Of a DNA stretch of 58,311 nucleotides, positions 17,338 to 26,882 are shown in pieces. The notes beneath the pieces are model-generated. The model was not told the DNA's origin, ran no database searches, and saw only the letters and a list, made by a program, of their open reading frames with translations. Source of the stretch: Marinilabiliaceae bacterium JC017 (lineage in GTDB: Bacteria > Bacteroidota > Bacteroidia > Bacteroidales > Marinilabiliaceae). The position numbers were made by a program, and so were the translations under genes. Where the stretch lies: positions 1 through 58,311 of the forward strand of contig RHGE01000037.1 in assembly GCA_004296775.1 (NCBI GenBank), read 5' to 3'. The number at the start of each line of letters is the position of its first letter. Position 1 is the first letter of the stretch.

Positions 17338-19764
17338 ATGATAAAGTTGAAAATATTAATTCCTTACATTTTAGTCTTTTTGCTTCTTCCATCATCTCTT
17401 TTTGCGCAGGAAACAAAAGACGTTTTAAACTTGACAAAGTCAGAAGTTCTGAAGTTGAGCTATGAAGAGCTTACTGAATTTGATTTGGCAGACCTGATGC
17501 AAATGGCAGAGATTGTGGGTATGTCCACCGATGAGTTGCTGGAGTTGGCCATCGTGTCGGCGTCCAAAAAAGAGGAGTCGTTGTTCGATGCGCCCTTAGG
17601 AGCTAGTGTGTTGACACGGGACATGATTAAAAAAGCCGGGGCCACCTCTATCATGGAGGCGCTGCGGTTGGTGCCGGGCGTTATTGTGCGGGAGCAAACA
17701 CCGGGTAACTATGACATTCATTTACGGGGCTTTGATGCCATTGATCCCAATGCATTGATCAATTTTACCACTAATTCACTAACGTTGATCATGATCAATA
17801 ACCGCATTGTGTACAACGAATTTCAGGGTAATACCTATTGGGAGTTGTTGCAGGTGAGTGTGGATGATGTGGAGCGCATAGAAGTAGTAAGAGGACCGGC
17901 AGCTGCCCTTTATGGACCCAATGCTGTTACCGGTATGATTAATGTTATCACCCGGAATCCCAACGATAAACAGGGATTGCAGGTAAGTTCCTATTCCCAG
18001 GCCGGCACGCCTAAATTTCATTCCTATTCGGCAGGCGTGGGCTATAATGGTGACGGGCCATTCTCCTTCCGGATGTCCGGGCAGTATGATTTACGGGAAC
18101 GTCACAACGTGGATTATTATGTGTTGGGACCCCAGTTAACTTTTGGTGCCAATGGCGCACCGGTGACTGATGCCGATGGTAACCTGGTGATGACACCTCC
18201 GGGATTTGTTAATAAGATTACCGAGACGACGCTTAACGTGGCCGGCCGTGTTCCCCTGATTCCTGACCGTCCAAGTACAGATACTGTCACCAATGTGAAT
18301 GAACGCTATCCTGATCCGGAGAAATCATATGACCGCTACTCGTATAACGGGCATGTGAACTTTCACAAAGGGGTTGTTGATATGAACCTGATGGGTGGAT
18401 ATGCCGCGGCGACGGTTCAAAAAGCCTTTGCGGTAAACAACATGGCGGCGCTTAGTGCGGATGAGTCTTACAATGGATTTGGTCACCTGTGGGGAACGGT
18501 TAATAACTGGTCGGTATCTGCCGATTTTAATCAAGGGAAGCTTGAGACCCTGGGAAATGGCAGCTCCTTGCGAGCCACCTACGACATTGCCAATGCTGAG
18601 GTGCTTTATGACTGGAACATTGGAGAAAACCTGAATATTAAACCAGGGGCTTCTTATCGTTATGCCAGTTTCTATGGTCGTATCCTGGGAAGTGAGATGG
18701 TAGATGCCAATTACGAATTAGTAGAAGATGAAGGCGATAAGGTAAATACCATCCTGAGTGGTTTTGTGAGGGCGGAATATAAATGGAATAAGTTCCGTTT
18801 TATCGGTGCCTTGAGAGCTGATAAATTTAAATACCCCGATGAGGTACATTTCAGCCCGCAGGTGATTGGTACGTATAAGGTAAACGACGGATTAATGTTC
18901 CGGGCTTCCTATGGACACGCCGTGCGGTCGCCGTTTATGATTAACCTGTTTACCAACCTGCACATGAAATACCCGGTGAATCCAACGCCGGCCGCTGTGC
19001 TCGGTTATTTGCAATCGAATGGAATTAATTTTGATCCCGGATTCCGTTATGACATGGTTTACCTGGGAACAGAAAATCAAAATGCCGAGTACGATCTGCT
19101 TTCCACTAATGAGTTTGAAGTGGGTACCCGTTTCAAACTAAACCAATGGTTGTCGGTGGATGCTGAAGTTTTCTTCCAGGAGTTGAATGGGGTGGATGTC
19201 TTCAATAAAGTCGCTACCGGATTTGATGCCAGTGGGATTATGACCAAGCAAGAACTGGTGAAGAGTGATACCATCTCGTTTATCACCCCCGATATGAAAC
19301 CGCAGCAATTCGGATCGACTGTTACATTTTTTGGTAAACCGGCTGAGAAAATCGATTTTCAGGTATTTGCTACCTTTCAGACCACTAAGGTGAAGGATTA
19401 CTATGTGTTGGATGAAAATGGTTTTGTGAAGCCGGGTGAAACAATAGACCTGGATCATGAGAATACGCCATCGTGGTTTGGTGGCTTCAATGTGAATTAC
19501 AATCCCATTAGTAAGTTGCATCTTAACCTTAATGGTTATTTCTATGGGGAGCAAACCCTGAAAATGAGCAACGGGGTGATGAACATTCCTAACGAAACAG
19601 TCGATGCCAACCTGATCCTGAATGGAGTGGTGGGGTATGATATTTTCAAAGGCGGACAATTATTCATCAATGTGAAGAACTTTGCCACCGGTGAAAAACG
19701 ACAGTTTGCCCTGACCGATAAAATTGGGGCTACCTACCTGGTAGGAATCAATATTGATTTGTAA
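17338..19764 (+). CDS. TonB-dependent receptor
   Basis: This 808-residue outer-membrane receptor has a signal peptide to about residue 24 (SLFAQ). There is no carboxypeptidase-like repeat domain; instead a short leader carries the LLELAIVSASKKEESLFDAP motif common to one class of TonB receptors. The plug follows (VLTRDMIKKAGATSIMEALRLVPGV ... VERIEVVRGPAAALYGPNAVTGMINVITR), then the 22-strand barrel ending in VGINIDL. The ligand is unknown. It is surely co-transcribed with the YfiR-like gene 11 bp upstream. It is not a SusC: there is no SusD gene and the architecture differs. Confidence 0.92.
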   Translation: MIKLKILIPYILVFLLLPSSLFAQETKDVLNLTKSEVLKLSYEELTEFDLADLMQMAEIVGMSTDELLELAIVSASKKEESLFDAPLGASVLTRDMIKKAGATSIMEALRLVPGVIVREQTPGNYDIHLRGFDAIDPNALINFTTNSLTLIMINNRIVYNEFQGNTYWELLQVSVDDVERIEVVRGPAAALYGPNAVTGMINVITRNPNDKQGLQVSSYSQAGTPKFHSYSAGVGYNGDGPFSFRMSGQYDLRERHNVDYYVLGPQLTFGANGAPVTDADGNLVMTPPGFVNKITETTLNVAGRVPLIPDRPSTDTVTNVNERYPDPEKSYDRYSYNGHVNFHKGVVDMNLMGGYAAATVQKAFAVNNMAALSADESYNGFGHLWGTVNNWSVSADFNQGKLETLGNGSSLRATYDIANAEVLYDWNIGENLNIKPGASYRYASFYGRILGSEMVDANYELVEDEGDKVNTILSGFVRAEYKWNKFRFIGALRADKFKYPDEVHFSPQVIGTYKVNDGLMFRASYGHAVRSPFMINLFTNLHMKYPVNPTPAAVLGYLQSNGINFDPGFRYDMVYLGTENQNAEYDLLSTNEFEVGTRFKLNQWLSVDAEVFFQELNGVDVFNKVATGFDASGIMTKQELVKSDTISFITPDMKPQQFGSTVTFFGKPAEKIDFQVFATFQTTKVKDYYVLDENGFVKPGETIDLDHENTPSWFGGFNVNYNPISKLHLNLNGYFYGEQTLKMSNGVMNIPNETVDANLILNGVVGYDIFKGGQLFINVKNFATGEKRQFALTDKIGATYLVGINIDL

Positions 19765-19792
19765 GAACTGATACTGTTTTATTAATATGGAG

Positions 19793-19832
19793 AAAGGTCA
19801 TTCATTTTATGTGGATGGCCTTTTGTTTTTTA
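19793..19832 (+). terminator. Terminator of the YfiR-like/TonB receptor unit
   Basis: AAAGGTCAT pairs with ATGGCCTTT (one mismatch) and is followed by a T-rich run. It begins about 29 bp past the receptor stop. Confidence 0.75.
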
Positions 19833-19992
19833 TTTGAGGAATTATTTTAATCACCAAGGGATTACAGAGCGGATTGGTTTCTATTTTTTTAAGATTCTAC
19901 CGGCTATCTATTACTTATTATTTATATATTTATGATGCATAAAATAATGCCAGATTAATATCTGACAAATCTAAACCACTAATCATTAAAAA

Positions 19993-20391
19993 ATGAAAAC
20001 AAAAAACCTTACCAACACCTTCTTTTTTCTTTTCACCGCCCTTGTTATTTCTTTCGTATTTGCACTTTTGCATTTGGGGTTGATAAACACCTCTTTTTAT
20101 GAATTAGGAAGAGTTACCGAGGGAATGTTTAAGCAATCTGTTTTGCCGTTGGTCTTAATTGCAATTTTATTTAGAGAAATGAAGAGAGTTAAAAATTCCT
20201 TCTTATTTCTTTATGCTGTTCTTATCATTACATCCTTTTTTACCATTGTTGATCACGGCCTGATAAATACTTCCTCCTATGAAATAGGAAGATCTGTCGG
20301 GGTTATGTTTAGACACTTTGTTATTCCATTAGTAGTAACATCAGTTGCATTTAGAGAACTGAAAAGAGAAATCCAACGCAGGATGCTATAG
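19993..20391 (+). CDS. Small membrane protein with an internal duplication
   Basis: I do not recognise a named family. The 132 residues consist of two copies of a ~65-residue unit. LGLINTSFYELGRVTEGMFKQ...LPLVLIAILFREMKR is repeated as HGLINTSSYEIGRSVGVMFRH...IPLVVTSVAFRELKR. Each unit has two hydrophobic stretches, giving four predicted membrane helices with basic loops (KR) on the same side. It is a single gene with its own terminator. Function unknown. Confidence 0.7.
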   Translation: MKTKNLTNTFFFLFTALVISFVFALLHLGLINTSFYELGRVTEGMFKQSVLPLVLIAILFREMKRVKNSFLFLYAVLIITSFFTIVDHGLINTSSYEIGRSVGVMFRHFVIPLVVTSVAFRELKREIQRRML

Positions 20392-20416
20392 GAAAAAATG
20401 CAGGTACAAAATGCTC

Positions 20417-20453
20417 AAAAGGCTTCTCCAAATTGATGGAGAGGCTTTTTTTG
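20417..20453 (+). terminator. Terminator of the duplicated membrane protein gene
   Basis: AAAAGGCTTCTCC pairs with GGAGAGGCTTTT with two G-U wobbles and is followed by T residues. It lies 26 bp past the stop codon. Confidence 0.85.
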
Positions 20454-20527
20454 TGACCGCACTGCATTGCCCTGTGAAAGAATACTACACAGAGTTATGA
20501 ACACTCTCATGAACAGTGTCTATTTAA

Positions 20528-20748
20528 ACAAGGGAGCTTCAGAAAACGCCCTGCGACCTTGCGAGAAGGTTTCGGATCTTCCCGAAAATGCCAAACGACC
20601 TCGTGGGAAGGTTTCGGATGTTCCCGAAAACGCCAAACGACCTTGCGAGAAGGTTTCGGATGTTCCCGAAAACGCCAAACGACCTCGCGAGAAGGTTTCG
20701 GAGGTTCGCGGAAACGCCCTGCAACCTTGCGAGAAGGTTTCGCGGGTT
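20528..20748. repeat. 42-bp tandem repeat array (about five units)
   Basis: Consecutive units of exactly 42 bp share the core GAGAAGGTTTCGGATGTTCC followed by CGAAAACGCCAAACGACC. The outer units diverge. Each unit holds an inverted TTTCGG...CCGAAA pair that can form a small hairpin. Because 42 is a multiple of three, several frames stay open (for example 20467-20790), but none has a plausible start, signal or homologue. I treat it as non-coding. Confidence 0.9.
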
Positions 20749-20939
20749 CTTTATGAGCATCGTCTCAAGTCGGTTGGTTATTATTACTAGTAATCGGTCA
20801 TTTTTTATCGATCTGTTAATTTCTCATCTCATTCCTTTTTTTTCGATGTTCATCACCTCTTAGTTCTGGATATACTTTATAAGTAAGAAGTTTGTCTTGT
20901 TTTCTGAGAGGATAAATAAGGTCAAAAAATAATAAACCC

Positions 20940-22073
20940 ATGAACATGAAAAAGAACAAATCAAGAATACTATCCATCTCCATTGCGCTAGTGTTGGTGT
21001 TGGTGGCTTTTATGGTAGTAAAAGCATTGCCTTCGGGGACGGAGGAAGTGAATGATCTGAATGCCGGACAGGCTGGTACGTTGGTTGAGGTGATCTATCC
21101 CGAACTGGGTAAGGTGGAACATTCGTTTACCGCTACCGGAAAACTACGGGCTACCGATCGGTTTGAGATATTCTCGCAGGTAGATGGCCAGATGTTACCA
21201 TCGGCACGTTATTTCAAGGAAGGAAATTCTTATCAGAAGGGGGAAGTGATGCTGGCGGTGGATCAGCAGGAGTATGAGATGACTTTGTTGGCCCAAAAGA
21301 GTGATTTCATCACGTTGATTACCTCTATTCTGCCTGATCTGAAATCGGATTATCCCGATTCGTATCCCTTATGGCGTAAATATATATCTGTTTTGGATGT
21401 AACCAGTCCTTTGCCTGAATTACCTCAGCCAAAGAGTGAGCAGGAGAAGTTTTACCTGTCGGGAAAAGGTGTATTAAGTAATTATTACAAGATATTATCG
21501 GCCGAAGAGAAGCTGTCTAAATATACCATACGTGCGCTATTCAACGGGGTGGTTACTGCCGTGAAGGTGGAAGCCGGAACCGCCGTTCGTATGGGCTCCG
21601 AATTGGGTACGCTCATCAATACGGGCAGTTATGACCTGGAGATTACAGTGCCTTTAACTTTATTGGGTAAGATTGGTGTGGGTACGCCGGCTACGTTACA
21701 TTCTTCAGAGATAGCTGGCAGTTGGACTGGTAAAGTGGTTCGTATCGGTGGCGATATTGATGAACAGTCGCAGAGTGTTAAACTCTTCATTCGTACTGCA
21801 GGCGCTGTTTTGAAAGAGGGCATGTTCCTGACTGCCCGGCTTCAACAACAACCTTTTGAAAATGCCATGAGCCTGCCGCGTAAAATGGTGGATGATCAAA
21901 GCCGGGTCTTTATCGTTAAAGACGGACAACTGCAGCAAACACCGGTAACGGTTTTAACCCGCCAGGGGGATGCGGCGATAATTAATGGTCTGCCCGAAGG
22001 CACAGCTATCTTATCAACCGTAGTGAAAAGTGCTTATGACGGCATGCCGGTACGGGTAACGGCGAAAAGGTAA
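20940..22073 (+). CDS. RND efflux periplasmic adaptor subunit
   Basis: This 377-residue membrane fusion protein links an inner-membrane RND pump to an outer-membrane channel. It has an N-terminal anchor (residues 9-28). The first lipoyl half follows (IFSQVDGQMLPSARYFKEGNSYQKGEVMLAVD), then an unusually short helical hairpin. The second lipoyl half (YTIRALFNGVVTAVKVEAGTAVRMGSELGTL) and beta-barrel and membrane-proximal domains (GLPEGTAILSTV) complete it. It heads the operon with the pump 110 bp and the TolC-like gene further downstream. Substrate unknown. Confidence 0.88.
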   Translation: MNMKKNKSRILSISIALVLVLVAFMVVKALPSGTEEVNDLNAGQAGTLVEVIYPELGKVEHSFTATGKLRATDRFEIFSQVDGQMLPSARYFKEGNSYQKGEVMLAVDQQEYEMTLLAQKSDFITLITSILPDLKSDYPDSYPLWRKYISVLDVTSPLPELPQPKSEQEKFYLSGKGVLSNYYKILSAEEKLSKYTIRALFNGVVTAVKVEAGTAVRMGSELGTLINTGSYDLEITVPLTLLGKIGVGTPATLHSSEIAGSWTGKVVRIGGDIDEQSQSVKLFIRTAGAVLKEGMFLTARLQQQPFENAMSLPRKMVDDQSRVFIVKDGQLQQTPVTVLTRQGDAAIINGLPEGTAILSTVVKSAYDGMPVRVTAKR

Positions 22074-22183
22074 AGAAAGGAAAAGGCGGTAGGCAAGCGG
22101 ATGTCAGAAATGGAAGATCCTTCTGTTTTTTGGCCTGGCTATGCCCGGATACTTGCCACTCACATCTTGATACTGGAACAAAA

Positions 22184-25100
22184 ATGAAAAAAATAATTGC
22201 ATACTTTATAAAGTTTCCATTGGCAGTGAACCTGCTGATGGCATTGGTCTTCTTGTTTGGGTTGATTGCCCTGGCGGGAATCCAGAAAAACTTCTTTCCC
22301 AATGTGCCCCAACGTAACATTTATGTGGACATTCTTTATCCGGGGGCATCGCCCGAAGAGATTGAAGAGGGGGCCATCCTGAAGATTGAAGAAAATATTA
22401 AAGGTTTATCCGGGATGGAACGGGTTACTTCTGTTTCCCGGGAGAATGTGGGAACGGTGACCATTGAAATGTTGAAAGGCACCGATATGGATGAGGCGCT
22501 CACCCGGGTGAAAAACGAGGTGGAGAAAATCTCTTCCTTCCCGGTAGCAGTGGAGTCAGTGGTGACCTATAAGCATGATGATACCAACTTTGCCTTCAAT
22601 TTTGTGGTGACGGCCAAAGAGGGTCGGCAGGTGTCGTTAAAGGGCTTGAAAGAGATGGCACGTAAGATGGAGCGTGACCTGTTGCGCATGGATGGTATTT
22701 CAAAGGTAGAGATTGGGGGTTATCCCGATGAGGAGATCGCTATTCTTTTGAATGAACAAGCCATGGAATCGTACCAGCTCACCTTTTCTGAGATTGCCCG
22801 GGCGGTGGCTTCCACCAACCTTATTATGACGGGCGGAAGTATTAAAGACGGGAAGGAGGAATTCTTTATCCGGGTGCGTAATAAAGCCTACCGGAGCGAA
22901 GGACTCGAAGATATTGTGATTCGTAACTCGCCTCAGGGGGGTATCATCCGGCTGAAAGATGTGGCTGTCATTAAAGATCAATGGGCCGATACGCCTTCGG
23001 AGGTGTTGTTTAATGATGAACAGGCAATTGTTATTACTATTAATACCACTTTTAAAGAGGATATCATAGATGCCACGGATAACATTAAGGCTTATATAAG
23101 CCGGTTTAACAGTGAGCAGGATTACCTGGAGGCGGAGATCATTCGTGACATGAGTGACACCCTCAACCAGCGTATCGAATTGTTGATGGATAACGGTATT
23201 TTAGGGATTCTGCTGGTATTGTTCTTCCTGTCTCTGTTTCTGAATCCGCGCATTGCTTTTTGGGTGGCAGTAGGGATTCCCTTTTCCATGATGGGGATGT
23301 TTATTATTCTGCCGGCCACAACGGTTACCATTAATATGTTGTCGTTATTCGGGTTGATTCTGGTGCTGGGTATTTTGGTCGATGATGCCATTGTGGTGGG
23401 TGAGAATGTCTATCGGCACTGGCAGATGGGTAAGAGTCCGGTGCAGGCCGCCGTGGATGGTACGTTGGAAGTGACGGCGGCCGTTGTATCGGGTGTGCTG
23501 ACCACCGTGATGGCCTTCTCCTGCTTCATTTTTATCGATGGCCGCATGGGTGATATGTTTAAAGAGGTGGCGATCATTGTCATTGTCATTTTGGGCGTTT
23601 CTCTCATCGAAGGTTTGGTGGTCTTACCGGCTCACATGGCTCACTCCAAAGCGTTACAAAAGGGCAGTGGCAGTAAATGGAAAAAATACATGGGCTGGGC
23701 CGAGAAAGGCGTGGAAGTATTTCGGGATAGGGTCTATCAACCGTTGTTGAAAAGAGCGATTCATTATAAAAGTGTGACCATCGCTGTTTTTACGGCATTG
23801 TTTATTCTTTCCATTGGTATGGTCTCCAACAAACTGGTTGGGTTCACTTTTTTCCCCGAAGTAGAGGGTGATAATTTTACGGTGACCCTCACCATGCCTT
23901 CCGGAACTGAGGAGGCGGTGACGCAACTTGAATTGGATAAAATTTCCCGGGGAATATGGGAGGTGAATGAAGAGATGCGGGCGTTACAACCCAATGGACA
24001 GTCCATCGTGAAGCAGACTTTTCAACGGTTTATGGGAGCGGGTAATAGTGCCATCATTGAGGTGACTCTTTTGGATCCTGAAATACGGAGCTCGGGTACC
24101 GCTGAGGTGATCCGGCGTCTGCGTGAGAAAGTGGGGGAGATACCGGGTGCCGAAACCCTGCAATACGAAGGATTCAATCCTTTTGGAAAGGCAATTATGA
24201 TATCCCTGGTTGGTGATGATAACCAACAATTACAGGCTGCCAAAGAGGAGCTGAAGCTGGCATTAAAAAGCATGCCTGAGTTAACCGATGTGTCGGACAA
24301 TGCGCCTGTTGGTAACCGTGAGATTGAGATTGAACTGAAAGCGAAAGCCCATCACCTGGGCGTGACGGTTCAGGATGTGATAGCACAGGTGCGTGAGGCG
24401 TTTTTCGGAAATGAAGCGCAGCGGTTACAGCGTGGTAAAGATGAAGTGAAGGTGTGGGTGAAATACAATGAGGAAAACCGTCGTTCCATCGGTCAGCTGG
24501 AGGAGATGAAAATACGCCTGGGCAAGGGGGTGGCTTATCCTTTATCAGAGTTGGCCACGTTGAAAACAGTCAATGGTATTTCCAATATCCGCCACCTGGA
24601 ATTTGACCGGGAAGTGCAGCTGGGAGCCAACCAGACGGATCCCCACTCCTCATTGCCGGAAATTATTCAGAAGGTGGAAAAAGAAGTGCTGCAACCGCTT
24701 TATCAGAAGTATCCGGGTGTGAAGGCTGTTTACGATGGTCAGAAACGGGAAACCGATAAATTGGCTAGGTCGGCCAGGGTAATAATCCCGGTAGTATTAT
24801 TGCTCATGTTTGCCGTTGTCATCATGACGCTCCGCTCTGTCAGCCAATCTGTACTTGTGTATATGTTGATTCCGCTGAGTTTCATTGGTGTGGTGTTTGG
24901 TCACTGGATACATGGCGTGTCCCTGAGTCTGATGTCGGGCATGGGAATGATTGCCCTGGTGGGTGTGATGATTAACGATGGCCTGGTATTAATCAATGCT
25001 TTAAACTTAAACCTAAAAAACGGTTTGGCTTACAATGATGCCTTACTGGAAGCGGGTATATCTCGTTTCCGTCCGATCCTGCTTACTACTTTAACCACGG

Positions 25101-25348
25101 TAGCCGGAATGGCGCCCATGGTGTTAGAAACCAGTATGCAGGCCCAGTTCCTGATACCGGTGGCGTTGTCCCTGGCCTATGGAATGATCATGGCAACCAC
25201 CAGTACCCTCGTGTTATTACCGGTGATGTTGTTGTTGGTAAATAGCATGAAAGTGAAATGGAAGTCGTTCATCAAAGGTGAGAAGGTAACACCGGAAGAG
25301 GTGGAGAATGCAATCAAAGAAATGAAATACAACTATGAAGAAGTTTAA
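22184..25348 (+). CDS. RND family efflux permease
   Basis: From the ATG at 22184 (MKKIIAYFIKFPLAVNLLM) the protein has 1054 residues; the frame upstream to 22130 lacks the usual N-terminus. It is a full-length RND pump with 12 helices and two large periplasmic loops. LGILVDDAIVVGENVYRHW places the proton-relay aspartates at 400-401, and FFPNVPQRNIYVDILYPGASPEEIE is the canonical first porter motif. The overall pattern is of the HAE1/MMPL-like efflux group common in Bacteroidota. Its stop overlaps the TolC gene start by 14 bp. Confidence 0.92.
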   Translation: MKKIIAYFIKFPLAVNLLMALVFLFGLIALAGIQKNFFPNVPQRNIYVDILYPGASPEEIEEGAILKIEENIKGLSGMERVTSVSRENVGTVTIEMLKGTDMDEALTRVKNEVEKISSFPVAVESVVTYKHDDTNFAFNFVVTAKEGRQVSLKGLKEMARKMERDLLRMDGISKVEIGGYPDEEIAILLNEQAMESYQLTFSEIARAVASTNLIMTGGSIKDGKEEFFIRVRNKAYRSEGLEDIVIRNSPQGGIIRLKDVAVIKDQWADTPSEVLFNDEQAIVITINTTFKEDIIDATDNIKAYISRFNSEQDYLEAEIIRDMSDTLNQRIELLMDNGILGILLVLFFLSLFLNPRIAFWVAVGIPFSMMGMFIILPATTVTINMLSLFGLILVLGILVDDAIVVGENVYRHWQMGKSPVQAAVDGTLEVTAAVVSGVLTTVMAFSCFIFIDGRMGDMFKEVAIIVIVILGVSLIEGLVVLPAHMAHSKALQKGSGSKWKKYMGWAEKGVEVFRDRVYQPLLKRAIHYKSVTIAVFTALFILSIGMVSNKLVGFTFFPEVEGDNFTVTLTMPSGTEEAVTQLELDKISRGIWEVNEEMRALQPNGQSIVKQTFQRFMGAGNSAIIEVTLLDPEIRSSGTAEVIRRLREKVGEIPGAETLQYEGFNPFGKAIMISLVGDDNQQLQAAKEELKLALKSMPELTDVSDNAPVGNREIEIELKAKAHHLGVTVQDVIAQVREAFFGNEAQRLQRGKDEVKVWVKYNEENRRSIGQLEEMKIRLGKGVAYPLSELATLKTVNGISNIRHLEFDREVQLGANQTDPHSSLPEIIQKVEKEVLQPLYQKYPGVKAVYDGQKRETDKLARSARVIIPVVLLLMFAVVIMTLRSVSQSVLVYMLIPLSFIGVVFGHWIHGVSLSLMSGMGMIALVGVMINDGLVLINALNLNLKNGLAYNDALLEAGISRFRPILLTTLTTVAGMAPMVLETSMQAQFLIPVALSLAYGMIMATTSTLVLLPVMLLLVNSMKVKWKSFIKGEKVTPEEVENAIKEMKYNYEEV

Positions 25349-26672
25349 ATATATCCTCGTTTTGGGCATGGGGATGGTGACCGGCATTGTGCTCGGGCAA
25401 AATACCGCACCAACTGCCGAGGTAATGACCTTGCAGAAAGCCATTGAAACAGCCCTGGTGAATAACTACGATCTTAAAATCGCAGGTAACACCCTGGAGC
25501 AGGCCAGGAATAATAACTCGGTAGGTAATGCCGGGCTGTTACCTTCCATTTCGCTTAATGGTGGCGCTGAATATGCCAGTAATGATACCGAGATGGAATT
25601 CAATGGTGCCGGCAGCAGTGGTGTAGTTACCGTTGATGGGGCCGAATCGGTCAGCTATAATGCCGCGGCCCGGATTGATTACACCCTCTTTGATGGATTT
25701 GGGAATGTGTATACTTACAAGAAGTTGAAGCAAACCAATAAGATGCAGGAGACTTTGTATCGTCAACAGATGGAGCTGTCGGTGATGCAGGTTGTTAATA
25801 ACTATTACGAGGTGTGCCGGGCGCAGCAAAACTTAAACCTGGCCAATGAGTCCATGCGTATTTCGCGTGAACGGTATAGCCGTGCAAAGGATCAGAAAGC
25901 CTATGGACAAGCTAACCAACTGGATCTGCTAAATGCGGAAGTAGATATGAACAGCGACAGCATGTTCATATTGCAGTCCGAACAAAGCTTATTGATGTCA
26001 GTGAAAAACCTCAATGTGGTGATGGGGATTCCGGTGCAGGAAGTGTACCAGATTGATGAGAGCATTACTTTTCGCAACGATCTGACAGCTGACAAAGTGT
26101 TAGCAGGTGTGATGATGAACAACAGTGGCCTGCTGTCGCAACAGCAGCAGGAGGTGATCACACACACCAACCTGAAGATTACACAGGCGGCGAAATATCC
26201 CTCTTTGTCAGCCTACGGGCAATATGGTTATAGCCGGCAGGATAATGATGCCGGCCAGTTGCTGTATAACCAGAACCTGGGGACCTCGGCAGGTGTCAGC
26301 ATGAAGTTTAATGTATTCAACGGCCGTCAGCAACATACCCGTGAGCAAAATGCCAAGCTGGATCTGGCCAGTCAGCAGGAACGCTCCCGGCAATTTCATG
26401 CGGAACTGGAAAGGGATGCCGCAAATGCCTATACCGATTATGCCTATAAACGCCGGATGGTGGATTTGCAGCAGGCCAGTTTAAAACAGGCCAAGCTGAA
26501 TTTTGATCAGACAAAAGAGATGTTTCAACTGGGGCGGGTCACGTCCATTGAGTTTCGTACCGCTCAACAAAACCTTTTGAATGTGGCCAATAATTATAAC
26601 GATGCCCGGTTTCAGGCAAAAACAGCAGAGTATAACCTGCTGAAGTTAACGGGGGAGTTGATAAAAGAGTAA
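25335..26672 (+). CDS. TolC family outer-membrane efflux protein
   Basis: This 445-residue protein has a signal peptide (to about residue 22) and two outer-membrane efflux repeats. The first starts at MTLQKAIETALVNNYDLKIAGNTLEQA, the second at LLSQQQQEVITHTNLKITQAAKYPSLSAYGQYGY. Long heptad-rich helices lie between them (for example SRQFHAELERDAANAYTDYAYKRRMVDLQQASLKQAKLNFDQ). It forms the exit duct for the RND pump whose gene it overlaps by 14 bp, so translational coupling is likely. A GGGTGG/CCACCC hairpin follows. Confidence 0.92.
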   Translation: MKKFKYILVLGMGMVTGIVLGQNTAPTAEVMTLQKAIETALVNNYDLKIAGNTLEQARNNNSVGNAGLLPSISLNGGAEYASNDTEMEFNGAGSSGVVTVDGAESVSYNAAARIDYTLFDGFGNVYTYKKLKQTNKMQETLYRQQMELSVMQVVNNYYEVCRAQQNLNLANESMRISRERYSRAKDQKAYGQANQLDLLNAEVDMNSDSMFILQSEQSLLMSVKNLNVVMGIPVQEVYQIDESITFRNDLTADKVLAGVMMNNSGLLSQQQQEVITHTNLKITQAAKYPSLSAYGQYGYSRQDNDAGQLLYNQNLGTSAGVSMKFNVFNGRQQHTREQNAKLDLASQQERSRQFHAELERDAANAYTDYAYKRRMVDLQQASLKQAKLNFDQTKEMFQLGRVTSIEFRTAQQNLLNVANNYNDARFQAKTAEYNLLKLTGELIKE

Positions 26673-26679
26673 AGATTGC

Positions 26680-26719
26680 AGGGTGGCAGGTTGAATGACT
26701 TTCCACCCTCCTAGCTTTT
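26680..26719 (+). terminator. Probable terminator of the efflux operon
   Basis: AGGGTGG (26680-26686) pairs with CCACCCT (26703-26709), and CTTTTTATT follows seven bases later. The gap before the T-run makes this weaker than the others in the window. Confidence 0.5.
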
Positions 26720-26818
26720 TATTATAAGAATAAGTGAGGGCGCAGAGAGTAATTTCAATCACTTTTGCCCTTCACCTTTTACCTTTTTACTTTAACCTTT
26801 GATCTTTTCAATAGTATC

Positions 26819-26848
26819 TTGCCAAACCATTTTTGTTTCTGATATTTG
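26819..26848 (+). promoter_or_regulatory. Candidate promoter of the LytS/LytTR unit
   Basis: TTG at 26819-26821, a 19-nt spacer and GATATTTG at 26841-26848 fit the Bacteroidota -33/-7 pattern (TTTG and TAnnTTTG) with one mismatch in the -7 box. It sits 34 bp before the histidine kinase ATG. The call is by eye. Confidence 0.4.
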
Positions 26849-26882
26849 ACGCGTGATTTAACAACTCTATGAACTCAGTTAT

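Noticed and set aside
20528-20748. CRISPR array
   Set aside because: Repeats are contiguous 42-bp units without unique spacers and no cas genes are present. The 35935-36290 array fails for the same reason.
20467-20790. ORF of 107 codons with 14-residue repeats
   Set aside because: Every frame stays open through the 42-bp array, there is no signal, domain or credible start, and opposite-strand frames are equally open.
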